This document shows positions 49,303 to 57,844 of a stretch of 64,000 bases of DNA, piece after piece (the first letter of the stretch is position 1; every line of letters begins with the position of its first letter). Source of the DNA: Streptomyces sp. SID10853 (GTDB lineage: Bacteria > Actinomycetota > Actinomycetes > Streptomycetales > Streptomycetaceae); assembly GCF_010548145.1 (NCBI RefSeq), contig NZ_JAAGLN010000001.1, forward strand, positions 124,001-188,000, read 5' to 3'. Under the pieces are notes generated by a model. That model saw nothing but the letters and a program-made list of their open reading frames with translations, was not told the origin of the DNA and searched no databases. Both the position numbers and the translations under genes were made by a program.

Positions 49303-49410
49303 TCAGCCCTCGAAGTCGTCGACGAGCCGGCGACTTTCCGGCTCGGGCAGCTCGAGCTCGGGGTAGATGATGTAGCCGACATGCCGGACTCCGGAGCCAC
49401 GGGCAGACAT
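49303..49410 (-). CDS. 35-aa small protein, unknown function
   Basis: ATG 49410 with a strong AAGGGGGAA ribosome site. The product begins MSARGSGVRHVGYIIYPELE and ends in an acidic LVDDFEG. It sits alone between the caspase-like gene and the antiporter. It could be a peptide precursor or a small regulator, but no modifying enzyme is nearby. Confidence 0.6.
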   Translation of the reverse strand: MSARGSGVRHVGYIIYPELELPEPESRRLVDDFEG

Positions 49411-49475
49411 CTGTGTTCCCCCTTCTGCTCTGTTTCCCCTTCTGCGTACAAGCGTTGACCCGTCGGCCGAAGCGG

Positions 49476-51098
49476 TCAGTACTCTTCGCCTCCGTGGTCC
49501 AGTGATCCCTCTTCGTGGTCGAGTTCGTTGTGGAGCAGCCGGAGGCTGTCGTCGGGGAGGTGCCCGAGGCGACGCCAGCGGACCAGTTCGGAGCGCTGGA
49601 CGTCGATCACCTGTCGCTGTGCCTGGCTCACGGAAGCGGCCAGGGCCGTATGGCGGGTCCGGTGTGGAGCGGTGGGGTTTCGGGGCTGCCGGAAGAGGGG
49701 CCCGGGCTGTGCGCGGTGATCGAGACCGCGGCGCAGCCGCTCGATGGTGGATGCGTCGAGAAGGTGCTCGTAGGCGATGTCGTCCAGCTGTGCCAGCGCT
49801 GCCCGGGCGGCGGCGGCGCGGGCGCGGTCGTGGAGTTCGGTGTGGTCGGGCTCGCCGCGAAGGCGCAGCAGGCGGACCAGCGGGACGAAGGTCGCTCCCT
49901 GGCCGACGAGGGTGACGATGACGGTCAGGTAGGCGCAGAACAGCAGCAGGTTGCGGTCCGGGAAGGGCGCGATTCCGAGGGCGGTGAGGGGCAGCGTGAG
50001 GGTGCTGGTGATGGTGATGACACCGCGGGTACCGGTCCAGCTCAGCGCGACGATCTCGCGGCCGGACAGCCGCTGGTCCGCACGGGAGCTGTTTCCGCCG
50101 AGGCGCAGGTGGAGCCTGCGGGGGAACCACTGTGTGCCGAAGAGCCACAGCGGCCGTACGAGGAGAACGCAGCCCAGAGTCGTTCCTGCGGCCAGGAGCA
50201 GTGTGGAGAGGGGATACGCGCGCAGTCCGTGGAGTACGAGGGGCAGTTGCTGGCCGATGAGCAGGAAGACGAAGCCTTCCAGCAGGAAGTCGATCAGCCG
50301 CCAGACGGCTCGTGTCTGCAGGCGGCTGCTGCCCGAGACGGCCCGGGGGGTTTCGTGCCCGATCAGCAGGCCGGCGACCACGACCGCGAGTACGGCCGAT
50401 GTGTGCAGCAGCTCGCCGAGCAGACAGGCGGCGAACGGCGTGGCCAAGGAGATGGCGTTGACCAGCAAGGGCTCGCGAATGACGCGACGGAGCCAGTGCA
50501 CGAGCGCGGCGACCAGCACGCCGATGGCGGTTCCGCCGGTAGCGGTGACCACGAAGTGCAGGACAGCCGAGGCGGGCGAGAACTCGCCGGTGGTGGTGGC
50601 TGTGATGGCGACGGTCAGGGCGGTCAGAGCCGTGGCGTCGTTGAGCAGCCCTTCCCCCTCGATGAGGGTGGTCAGCTTGCTCGGCAGACCGGCCCGCCGT
50701 GCGGCCGCGAGCGCCGCGACGGGGTCGGGCGGTGAGACCGCGGCGCCGAGCACCATCCCGGCGGCCAGCGTTGCTCCTGGCACGACGAGGCTGAAACCGA
50801 CACCGACCGCTGTCGCAGTCAGGAGTACCAGCACCACCGACAGGCTCACGATCGAGCGCAGATTCCTGCGGATCGCGATCAGGGACGAGTTCAGCGCGGC
50901 GCTGTAGAGCAGCGGCGGCAGCACCAGGGTCATGACCGCGTCGGGTGGTACCTGGATGTCGGGGCCGGGCAGGAGTGCGTAGAGCAGGCCCCCGACGGTG
51001 AGCAGGGCGGCCGTCGGCAACCCGGTCTTCGCGGCGATCAGCTCGACCGCTATGAGCATGATCACCGCTGCCAGGAGAAAGCACAGCACCTCCTGCAC
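49476..51098 (-). CDS. Na+/H+ antiporter (CPA1 family)
   Basis: 540 aa with about 12 membrane helices and a hydrophilic C-terminal regulatory region of about 130 residues. The conserved transport motifs are AVSPPDPVAALAAARRAGLP (helix 5 region) and EGEGLLNDATALTALTVAIT. GTG 51098 follows GGGAGG. A pair of interleaved inverted repeats lies just upstream. Cation specificity not determined. Confidence 0.88.
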   Translation of the reverse strand: MQEVLCFLLAAVIMLIAVELIAAKTGLPTAALLTVGGLLYALLPGPDIQVPPDAVMTLVLPPLLYSAALNSSLIAIRRNLRSIVSLSVVLVLLTATAVGVGFSLVVPGATLAAGMVLGAAVSPPDPVAALAAARRAGLPSKLTTLIEGEGLLNDATALTALTVAITATTTGEFSPASAVLHFVVTATGGTAIGVLVAALVHWLRRVIREPLLVNAISLATPFAACLLGELLHTSAVLAVVVAGLLIGHETPRAVSGSSRLQTRAVWRLIDFLLEGFVFLLIGQQLPLVLHGLRAYPLSTLLLAAGTTLGCVLLVRPLWLFGTQWFPRRLHLRLGGNSSRADQRLSGREIVALSWTGTRGVITITSTLTLPLTALGIAPFPDRNLLLFCAYLTVIVTLVGQGATFVPLVRLLRLRGEPDHTELHDRARAAAARAALAQLDDIAYEHLLDASTIERLRRGLDHRAQPGPLFRQPRNPTAPHRTRHTALAASVSQAQRQVIDVQRSELVRWRRLGHLPDDSLRLLHNELDHEEGSLDHGGEEY

Positions 51099-51126
51099 AT
51101 CCGCCTCCCGTGTGGGGTGGACCGCT

Positions 51127-51172
51127 CGTCACGACGATACGCTGCAGTCGCGTCGTGACGATAGCGTATCGT
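51127..51172 (-). promoter_or_regulatory. Interleaved inverted repeats upstream of the antiporter
   Basis: CGTCACGACG (51127-51136) pairs with 51151-51160 and ACGATACGCT (51134-51143) pairs with 51163-51172, both perfect. The order is A-B-A'-B', the topology of an RNA pseudoknot or of two overlapping operators. It lies 29-74 bp before the antiporter GTG and overlaps the final codons of the FUSC gene. Confidence 0.65.
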
Positions 51173-53708
51173 CCCGGTCGCCGGTGTGCTTCGGCGCGCT
51201 TCCGCCGATCGTGATCATTCGCCCGCTGGGTACGCGGACTTCCTCGGCGCAGGGGCCGGTGAGGGAGCCGGAGGCGACCACCAGATGTCTGCCCGGCCGG
51301 CGGGCGTGCAGGACGAACTGGCCACCGGAGTCGGTGTAGGCGACGTCGGCCTGTGCTCCCGCGGGGTCGATCAGAGTCAGGGTGGCGTGCGCGACAGGGG
51401 TGCCGGTGGGGTCCTGGAGGCGGCCCCGCAGCTGCGATTCGCTGTGCTCCGCGGGCATTGACGTGCCCTCGCTGAGGGCCGCCCGCAGCCTCCGGAAACT
51501 CTCCCGGGCCGCAGGGTCCGCCCAGTCGGCCGGGAGGGCCTCGGCCGCGGGACGGCGCCCCTCGGCCGCGGCCGTTGCCAGCGCACCGAACGCGTGACGG
51601 GCCCGGTCGCCGTCGGGCGGGGTCGGCGTGGCGGCCAGCGCGAATCCGAGCCGCTGCAGGGCGAGATGGGCGGGCCACAGGGCCGCCACGGACGGGGCGG
51701 GGCGGATGTCGGACAGCGCCTGCCGGAACAGCTTTCCGAGGTCGAGGGAAGCGGTGAGGACGGCGCGTCGCCAGTCGTGTTCGTTGCGCTGGCCGGGTCG
51801 GTCGTGTTGGCCGGGTTGGTTGTATGCGTCGTGTTCGTCGTGGGGGGTGTGTGCGCCGGGAGTCCTGGAAGCCCCCGGTGTGTCTGCGGCCAGGGTCCGG
51901 ATGAGTGAGGCCAGGTGGGCGCGGAGCGCGTCGGGGGCGGGCCTGCGCCGCAGCAAGGGGGCTGCGAGCAGAGCGACCGCCGCCCCGATGACCGTGGTCC
52001 AGAGCCTGTCGTCGAGCAGCGGCAGAAAGCCCTGAGTCCGTGTCGCGGACAGCGGGAGGATGCCGGGGGTCAGGACCAGCATGGCCAGGCCGGAGTTCTT
52101 GGCGAGGAAGGGCTGTGCGAGTCCGACCACGCCTGCGACGATCACGATGGTGGCGGCCCTCGGCGGATGCAGCGTCAGTACGCCCGCCGCGAGGACCAGG
52201 CCCAGTGCTGTGCCGGCGCAGCGTTGCAGGGAGCGGTTGAAGGTGCCCGCCAGGTCGGGGGCCAGCAGCACCGAGCCCGCCGAGATCATGGCCCAGCCGG
52301 GCCGGTCGAGGCCGGCGAGGTGGCTGAGCGCGCCGGCGGTGAATATCGCTGCGCCCGCGCGTACGGCGTATCGCCAGGCGTCGGCCTTGGCGCGTACTCC
52401 GGCGGCGAGGGCCGCCCGCAGGGGTGGGTAACGGCGGCGGTCCGACGGTGGTGACGCGGTGAACGCCGGGGTGCGGGCGGCCTGTTCGGCCTGGCTCAAG
52501 GCCTTGTCGAGTCGCTGGACCGCTGCGGACGCCGGATGCCCCGATGCGTTCCGCCCGTAGGCCCTGCCCCGCCTGGCGGTCTGTCCGCAGGCCGGTGCGC
52601 CGCCTTGTCCGCAGCCCTGCGTGTCGCCTTGTCCGCTGCCGTGCTGACCGACCTGTTGACCGGCTGGTTCGGAGTGCCACCGCGACCCCCGCGGGTGTCG
52701 GCGGCCGAGCAGCCGGGCGATGCGTGCCGCGGTCTCGGACTGGGTGTCCAGTGTCGCGCGTGGGGTGCCGGACACCGCTGATCCGGCTGCGGCGATCGCG
52801 TGTACGGCGTACCGGTCGAGCTCCAGCAGACGGGCCCACTCGCCGGTACGGCGCATCCGCCTCGTGCCGCCGCGGCTGAGCGTTTCGTGCGCCCCGGCCA
52901 GGGCCGCCACGGCAGCGTGCCGGGCGGTGTCCGCGTGAGCGACGGCGGTGCGAGTGAGGGCGGCGGGTGGGGTGCCGGTGAGTGGGGTGCCGGCGGGTGG
53001 GGTGCCGATGGATGGGGCCCCGATGGATGGGGCGCCGACGGATGCGGCGTCGGCGTGGGCGTTGCCCGTCGCCCGGACCAGGGTGGCCAGGCACTCGTAC
53101 ACGTACGCCACGGCCCGGTACTCGGCCGCGCCCGCGGTCATCGCGTTCTCCGTGAGGACCATCAGCCAGCCGGCCACTGCGCCGGTCGCGGCGGCGGCGA
53201 ACAGGACCGGCACCTGCCGCAGATCGGCCGGGACTTGGCTGCACAGCGAGCATGCGAGCAGGTAGAGGAAGCCGCCCGGCGGTGCGGCGCGCAGCACCGA
53301 GCACACGTAGTAGGTGAACGTGGCCAGCACCGCCTGGACGCCGATGGCCGTCCACTGCGACACCTGCGTGGCCGACAGCAGGAAACCGATGGCTGCCGAG
53401 CAGGCGAGCCCCCCGCCGGCGAGCGGGGTGAACAAGCGCCGGTGGGCTCCGGGGGTGCTCTGTTCGAGCATGACGTTCCAGGAGCCGATGAAGGCTGCCA
53501 GTCCGATGAGCCAGCCTGCTGCCAGATAACCCACGCCGAAGACAGCGGCACCCGTGACCGCCACCAGCAGTGCCTGGCCCCACAGCCACCGCCCCGGGTT
53601 GAGCATGACCACTCCCCGGGCGGACAGTCGCCTGCGCGGGAGAGGCGCGTAGCACGCGTGGTTGCCGGCGGTCACGGAGTCACGCCGCGGCGGAGCCTGT
53701 CCGGTCAC
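51129..53708 (-). CDS. FUSC-family transporter with C-terminal beta-sandwich domain
   Basis: 859 aa. Two sets of about five to six membrane helices, separated by a long polar region with a Gly-Ala-Pro-Ser repeat (52.95-53.04 kb) and a Gln/Gly-rich stretch, fit the FUSC/aromatic-acid exporter architecture. Residues about 763-835 form a carboxypeptidase-regulatory/CnaB-like beta sandwich (LRGRLQDPTGTPVAHATLTL, TDSGGQFVLHARRPGRH), unusual for this family. GTG 53708. It is divergent from a marR gene, likely its regulator. Confidence 0.8.
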   Translation of the reverse strand: MTGQAPPRRDSVTAGNHACYAPLPRRRLSARGVVMLNPGRWLWGQALLVAVTGAAVFGVGYLAAGWLIGLAAFIGSWNVMLEQSTPGAHRRLFTPLAGGGLACSAAIGFLLSATQVSQWTAIGVQAVLATFTYYVCSVLRAAPPGGFLYLLACSLCSQVPADLRQVPVLFAAAATGAVAGWLMVLTENAMTAGAAEYRAVAYVYECLATLVRATGNAHADAASVGAPSIGAPSIGTPPAGTPLTGTPPAALTRTAVAHADTARHAAVAALAGAHETLSRGGTRRMRRTGEWARLLELDRYAVHAIAAAGSAVSGTPRATLDTQSETAARIARLLGRRHPRGSRWHSEPAGQQVGQHGSGQGDTQGCGQGGAPACGQTARRGRAYGRNASGHPASAAVQRLDKALSQAEQAARTPAFTASPPSDRRRYPPLRAALAAGVRAKADAWRYAVRAGAAIFTAGALSHLAGLDRPGWAMISAGSVLLAPDLAGTFNRSLQRCAGTALGLVLAAGVLTLHPPRAATIVIVAGVVGLAQPFLAKNSGLAMLVLTPGILPLSATRTQGFLPLLDDRLWTTVIGAAVALLAAPLLRRRPAPDALRAHLASLIRTLAADTPGASRTPGAHTPHDEHDAYNQPGQHDRPGQRNEHDWRRAVLTASLDLGKLFRQALSDIRPAPSVAALWPAHLALQRLGFALAATPTPPDGDRARHAFGALATAAAEGRRPAAEALPADWADPAARESFRRLRAALSEGTSMPAEHSESQLRGRLQDPTGTPVAHATLTLIDPAGAQADVAYTDSGGQFVLHARRPGRHLVVASGSLTGPCAEEVRVPSGRMITIGGSAPKHTGDRDDTLSSRRDCSVSS

Positions 53709-53730
53709 TGATCACCCCTGGGCAAGGAAC

Positions 53731-53766
53731 TAAGTAAGGAACCTTATTTAGGTTACCCTAACTTGG
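53731..53766. promoter_or_regulatory. Operator region between the FUSC and marR genes
   Basis: 53731-53750 is an inverted repeat (TAAGTAAGGA / ACCTTATTTA, 8 of 10 paired), a plausible MarR operator. Overlapping it, TTAGGTTACCCTAACTTGG (53748-53766) matches 15 of 19 positions of the DtxR/DmdR/IdeR iron-box consensus. Both are inferred. Confidence 0.55.
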
Positions 53767-53837
53767 GGCTGTTCCGTTGTCCGGGGGCTGTTCCGTTGTC
53801 CGGAGAGGCAGCAGGGGGAGCCGGTAGGCTGCGGCGC

Positions 53838-54257
53838 ATGAGTGGGAGCGGCGTCGGCGACAGTGACGCCTGGTGGGCGGGCGTCCTGCTCCGCCAGGTT
53901 CACCAGCGGAAACACCAGGCGATCGACGCCGCACTGGCTTCGCTCGGGACGTCCATGTCGCAGTACGTCGTGCTGGTGGCGGTCGCGGACACGCCCGGCT
54001 CCTCCGCACACGAGCTCGCCGCACGCACCGCGCAGACGGACCAGTCCTTGGGCGCGCTCATCCGGCGGCTCGTCGACAAGGGGCTCGTGGAACGGGCCTC
54101 CGGTCCCGGCCGGGTGCACCGTCACCGGCTCAGCGCGCAGGGGTACGACCTGGTGGCGCGTTGCGAAGGGCCGGTCACGCGGGTGCTCGCCGAGGAGTTC
54201 TCCGCGCTGAGCGATGCCGAACTGTCCCTGCTCAGATCCCTGCTGGAGCGGCTGTGA
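53838..54257 (+). CDS. MarR-family transcriptional regulator
   Basis: 139 aa with the MarR winged helix (SAHELAARTAQTDQSLGALI, RRLVDKGLVERASGPGRVHR) and flanking dimerisation helices. ATG 53838 chosen; a longer frame starting at 53763 would run through the operator. It probably represses the divergent FUSC gene. Confidence 0.88.
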   Translation: MSGSGVGDSDAWWAGVLLRQVHQRKHQAIDAALASLGTSMSQYVVLVAVADTPGSSAHELAARTAQTDQSLGALIRRLVDKGLVERASGPGRVHRHRLSAQGYDLVARCEGPVTRVLAEEFSALSDAELSLLRSLLERL

Positions 54258-54359
54258 CGGCGGGCTGACCGGCTTACCGGCTGTAGCCGCTGTAACGGTA
54301 GGCGTGGGCCGGCTGGGCAGCCTGGACCGGCTGGACCGGACGTCGGTATCGCGTCGGGG

Positions 54360-55061
54360 TCACCTCCGGGAGCGCCTGTTCAGCAGCCGGATCACCACGA
54401 GGGAGACCAGTACGGCTGCCGCGGGCACGGCTGCCCTCCTGAGCAGTACGGGCAGCACCGCCGCCCCGAGGTCAACGGCTTCCGGCTCGGCGGCGGGACG
54501 TACGGCAGCTGATCCCGCTGTCGTGGGCACCGCGGAAGGTACGGGCGCGGCCCCCGCCGATGTCGCTGATGTCGCCGATGTCGTCGATGTCGTCGCGGAA
54601 GGCGTCGTCGCGACCGGCTCGCCGTCGCGCAGCAGCGCTTCGAGGCGGGTGGCGAACTGCTGCACGATGCGGTCGCCGACCTCGGCCATGATGCCGCGGC
54701 CGAACTGCGCGGGCCGCCCGGTGATGTCGAGGTCCGTGGCCACGCGCACCCGGGTACCGGCCGGGTCGGCGGTCAGCGTCGCGGTGACCTTGGCCGCCGC
54801 GGTGCCCGAGCCACGCGCTTCGCTGCCGCTGAGGTCGAGAAGCATGGTGTGGGTGGCTTCGTCACGGGTGACGCGGCCTTCGCCCCGGTAACTCATCTGC
54901 ACCGCACCGACCTTGACCTTGACGCGGCCGGTGAAGGCGTCTCCGTCGAGGGTGTCGAGCACGGCGCCCGGCATACAGGGCGCGACCCGGGCGAGATCCT
55001 GGAAGAGCGTCCAGGCGGTGTCGGGATCCGCCGGGACGGTGAAGGCGTGGTCGAGTTGCAT
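54360..55061 (-). CDS. coxG: CoxG-like SRPBCC protein with C-terminal membrane anchor
   Basis: 233 aa. The N-terminal about 145 residues are the CoxG/SRPBCC fold (MQLDHAFTVPADPDTAWTLF, APCMPGAVLD). A Thr/Ser/Ala/Pro-rich repeat linker leads to a final helix (AAVPAAAVLVSLVVIRLLNR), so the protein is tail-anchored. CoxG subunits help recruit carbon monoxide dehydrogenase-type enzymes to the membrane. ATG 55061, 141 bp after coxL. Confidence 0.82.
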   Translation of the reverse strand: MQLDHAFTVPADPDTAWTLFQDLARVAPCMPGAVLDTLDGDAFTGRVKVKVGAVQMSYRGEGRVTRDEATHTMLLDLSGSEARGSGTAAAKVTATLTADPAGTRVRVATDLDITGRPAQFGRGIMAEVGDRIVQQFATRLEALLRDGEPVATTPSATTSTTSATSATSAGAAPVPSAVPTTAGSAAVRPAAEPEAVDLGAAVLPVLLRRAAVPAAAVLVSLVVIRLLNRRSRR

Positions 55062-55202
55062 GGGTTTCCGATCTTGGGTCGAACGGCTCGCGGGCCGGGG
55101 TGCGGCGGGGCGCCCTCGGGCACCTCGGGGGCCCGAGGGGACCGGAGGGGATCCCGAGAGATGTTGAGGGGGGTTCGGTCGGGTCGGGCGCGTGGGGCTT
55201 GT

Positions 55203-57839
55203 TCACCCCCGGGTGGCGGTGGCGGTGGCGGTACGGATCAGCTCGCGCACCCGGCTCGGTGAGAGCGGTCCGCGGCGCACGACCACGTCGAACGGGCGCA
55301 GGGCGTCCTCCACGGCGCCGGTGATGACCGCCTGCGGGGCGATCGCGCCGCCTTCGCCGAGTCCCTTGACGCCGAGGTCGTTCATCGGGCTCGGGGTGAA
55401 GGTCTCGTCCATGTCGAGGTCGGGGATCTCCGATGACGTGGGCACCAGATAGTCCATGTACGTGCCGGTGCGGGGCTGGCCGTCGGGGCCGTAGATCATC
55501 TCCTCGTAGAGCGCGCCGCCGATCCCCTGCGCGATTCCGCCGGTGACCTGGCCCTCCGCGATCATCGGGTTGACGATGGTGCCCGCGTCGTGGACGACGA
55601 CGTAGTGCAGGATCTCGATGCAGCCGGTGTGCTCGTCGACCTCGACGACGGCCGCGTGTGCTCCGCCCGCGACCGCGAACCCCGGCGGCCGGAAGTGCAC
55701 GGTCTCGCTGAGCTCCGTGCCGTGTCTGCCGTCGGCCGGCTCGGGCGTCCCGGGCAGCGCGGCCCGCCCGGCCAGCTCCGGCAAGCCGATCGACGGGCCA
55801 CCCGTTCGGTCTGGTCGGCCCGGTCCGTCCGTCTCGCCCGTTACGCCCGTCCCGCCGGGCCCACCCGTCGCACTGGGCCCACCCGTCTCACCGGGCCCAC
55901 CCGTCTCACCAGGCCCACCCGTCCCGCCGGGCCCACCCGTCCTGCAAGGCCCACTCGTTCCACCCCTCCCGCCGGGTCCACCCACTTCCCCCACTCCGCC
56001 CACTTCACCCGTCCCGCCGGCCCCGCGGGACGTCACGGTGCCGTCGCGCAGGTCGAGTCCGTCCGCCGGGACCCCGAGGCGCCGGGCCGCCGCCTCGATG
56101 ATCTTCTCGCGGACCAGCAGGCCGGCCCGGTGGGTGGCGTTGCCCGCGTTGACCAGGGCGCGGCTGGCGATGGTCCCCACGCCGAACGGGGTGGCCGCGG
56201 TGTCGCCGCCGACCACGTCAATGACATCGACCGGCACCCCGATGGCGTCGGCGGCGATCTGCGCCATCGAGGTGCGGTGCCCCTGCCCCTGGGACGGTGC
56301 GCCGATGGCGAGATGCACCCGGCCCTCGGGGGTGATGTCGATACGGGCCGTCTCGAACGGTCCGAGACCGGTGGCCTCGATGTACATGGCGAAGCCGATG
56401 CCGAGGTGCTTGCCGTCGCGGGACCCCGCCCGCTGACGGGCGCGTACCTGCCCGGCATCCACCTTGGCCACGGCGCGGCGCAGGAGTTCCGGGTAGTCCC
56501 CGGAGTCGTAGGTCTGGGGACTGCCCGAGCGGTCCACCAGACCGGTCCTGTACGGCATCGCGTCCGGCGGTATCAGATTGCGCGCCCGCAGTTCCTCGGG
56601 TTCGATGCCCAGTTTCGCGGCCAGCCGGTCCATCGCCCGCTCCATGGCGAACACCGCCTCCGGGCGGCCGGCGCCCCGGTAGGGCGTGGCGAAGGTGGTG
56701 TTCGTGAGGACGCCGGTCACGTCGATGTCCACATGCGGGACGCGGTAGGGGCCGAGCAGATGGCAGAGCGAGTTGTACGGCACGACGAGGCCGGTCATGT
56801 TGTACGCGCCGAAGTTGACCGTGATCCGGTCGCGTACGGCGAGCAGCCGGCCGTCGGCGTCCGCGGCCAGCTCGATGCGGTGGATCTGTTCCCGGGCGTG
56901 CGAGGAGGCCGTGAGGTTCTCGTTGCGGTCCTCGCGCCACAGCACGGGGCGGCCGATGAGCCGGGCGGCGTACGGGACGAGGAGTTCCTCGATGTAGAGG
57001 ATGCCCTTCTGGCCGAAGCCGCCGCCGACATCGGCGGCGATGACCCGGACCGTGGCCGGTCCAAGCCCGAGGGTGTGGGCGATGGCGTCGCGCAGCCGGT
57101 GCGGGGTCTGGGTGCCCGACCATACGGTGAGCCGGCCGCTGTACGGGTCGACCTGGGCCGAGACCGCGCGGGTCTCGATCGGGGACGCGACATAGCGGTG
57201 CGCGTCGAACCGCTCGCGCACCACGGCGTGCGCCCCGGCGAATGCCGCGTCGGGGTCGCCGACCCGGGTGGAGACGGCGACAGCGGTGTTGTCGGGCAGC
57301 CGCTCGTGCAGCAGGGGCGCGTCCGGAGCCAGGGCGTGCTCGGGGTCGACGAGTACGGGCAGCGGGGCGTACCGCACGTCGATCAGTTCGAGGGCGTCCT
57401 CGGCGAGGTAGCGGTTCTCGGCGATGACGACGGCGACCGGCTGGCCGACGTAGACCACCTTGGTGCGGGCGAGCAGCGGCATGGGGGTCGTCCTGACGAC
57501 GGGGGCCAGGAGTTCGGCGAGGCCGGGCGGGGTGCGCAGCTCCTCCTTGTTGACCAGGGCCGGCAGGTCCGCCACATCGTCGCCGGTCCACACGGCGACG
57601 ACTCCGGGTGCGGTCAGGGCCGCACTGACATCGACCGACTCGATCCGGGCATGGGCGTGCGGGCTGCGCAGGAAGGCGGCTTCGGCGGCGCCCGGCAGCG
57701 CGATGTCGTCGACGTATCTGCCGTTGCCGCGCAGCAGCCGGTCGTCCTCGACCCGCGGGACGGAACGCCCGATCCAACTGCCTCCGCCCTGTGGGGAAGG
57801 GGAGGTGCCAGTGGAGGTGTCATGGGATTCCCGGAACAT
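55203..57839 (-). CDS. coxL: CoxL-like molybdopterin hydroxylase large subunit with G-x-y insertion
   Basis: 878 aa of the xanthine-oxidase family. Moco-binding motifs VIAADVGGGFGQKG (267-280), PSQGQGHRTSMAQI (515-528) and the catalytic Glu in VKGLGEGGAIAP (824-835) are present. The active-site loop is PYRGAGR (386-392), the form II type, not the VAYRCSFR of true CO dehydrogenase. Residues 607-682 are a Gly-Pro-Thr-Glu triplet repeat inserted before the last domain. ATG 57839; a GTG three codons earlier overlaps the coxS stop. Confidence 0.88.
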   Translation of the reverse strand: MFRESHDTSTGTSPSPQGGGSWIGRSVPRVEDDRLLRGNGRYVDDIALPGAAEAAFLRSPHAHARIESVDVSAALTAPGVVAVWTGDDVADLPALVNKEELRTPPGLAELLAPVVRTTPMPLLARTKVVYVGQPVAVVIAENRYLAEDALELIDVRYAPLPVLVDPEHALAPDAPLLHERLPDNTAVAVSTRVGDPDAAFAGAHAVVRERFDAHRYVASPIETRAVSAQVDPYSGRLTVWSGTQTPHRLRDAIAHTLGLGPATVRVIAADVGGGFGQKGILYIEELLVPYAARLIGRPVLWREDRNENLTASSHAREQIHRIELAADADGRLLAVRDRITVNFGAYNMTGLVVPYNSLCHLLGPYRVPHVDIDVTGVLTNTTFATPYRGAGRPEAVFAMERAMDRLAAKLGIEPEELRARNLIPPDAMPYRTGLVDRSGSPQTYDSGDYPELLRRAVAKVDAGQVRARQRAGSRDGKHLGIGFAMYIEATGLGPFETARIDITPEGRVHLAIGAPSQGQGHRTSMAQIAADAIGVPVDVIDVVGGDTAATPFGVGTIASRALVNAGNATHRAGLLVREKIIEAAARRLGVPADGLDLRDGTVTSRGAGGTGEVGGVGEVGGPGGRGGTSGPCRTGGPGGTGGPGETGGPGETGGPSATGGPGGTGVTGETDGPGRPDRTGGPSIGLPELAGRAALPGTPEPADGRHGTELSETVHFRPPGFAVAGGAHAAVVEVDEHTGCIEILHYVVVHDAGTIVNPMIAEGQVTGGIAQGIGGALYEEMIYGPDGQPRTGTYMDYLVPTSSEIPDLDMDETFTPSPMNDLGVKGLGEGGAIAPQAVITGAVEDALRPFDVVVRRGPLSPSRVRELIRTATATATRG
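55794..56021 (-). repeat. In-frame 9/18-nt repeat encoding the CoxL G-x-y insertion
   Basis: Repeats of about 9 nt with an 18-nt higher period (on the plus strand GGGCCCACCCGTCTCACC recurs almost perfectly) encode about 25 residue triplets of the GGP/GGT/GET kind. The length is a multiple of three, so the frame is kept. Confidence 0.85.
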
Positions 57840-57844
57840 GCGGG

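Noticed and set aside
49303..53655. A 1450-codon open frame on the minus strand across the antiporter and FUSC genes
   Set aside because: Arg/Pro/Gly/His-rich translation typical of a wrong frame in high-GC DNA. The same DNA encodes clear antiporter and FUSC proteins; only its last 35 codons have their own ribosome site.
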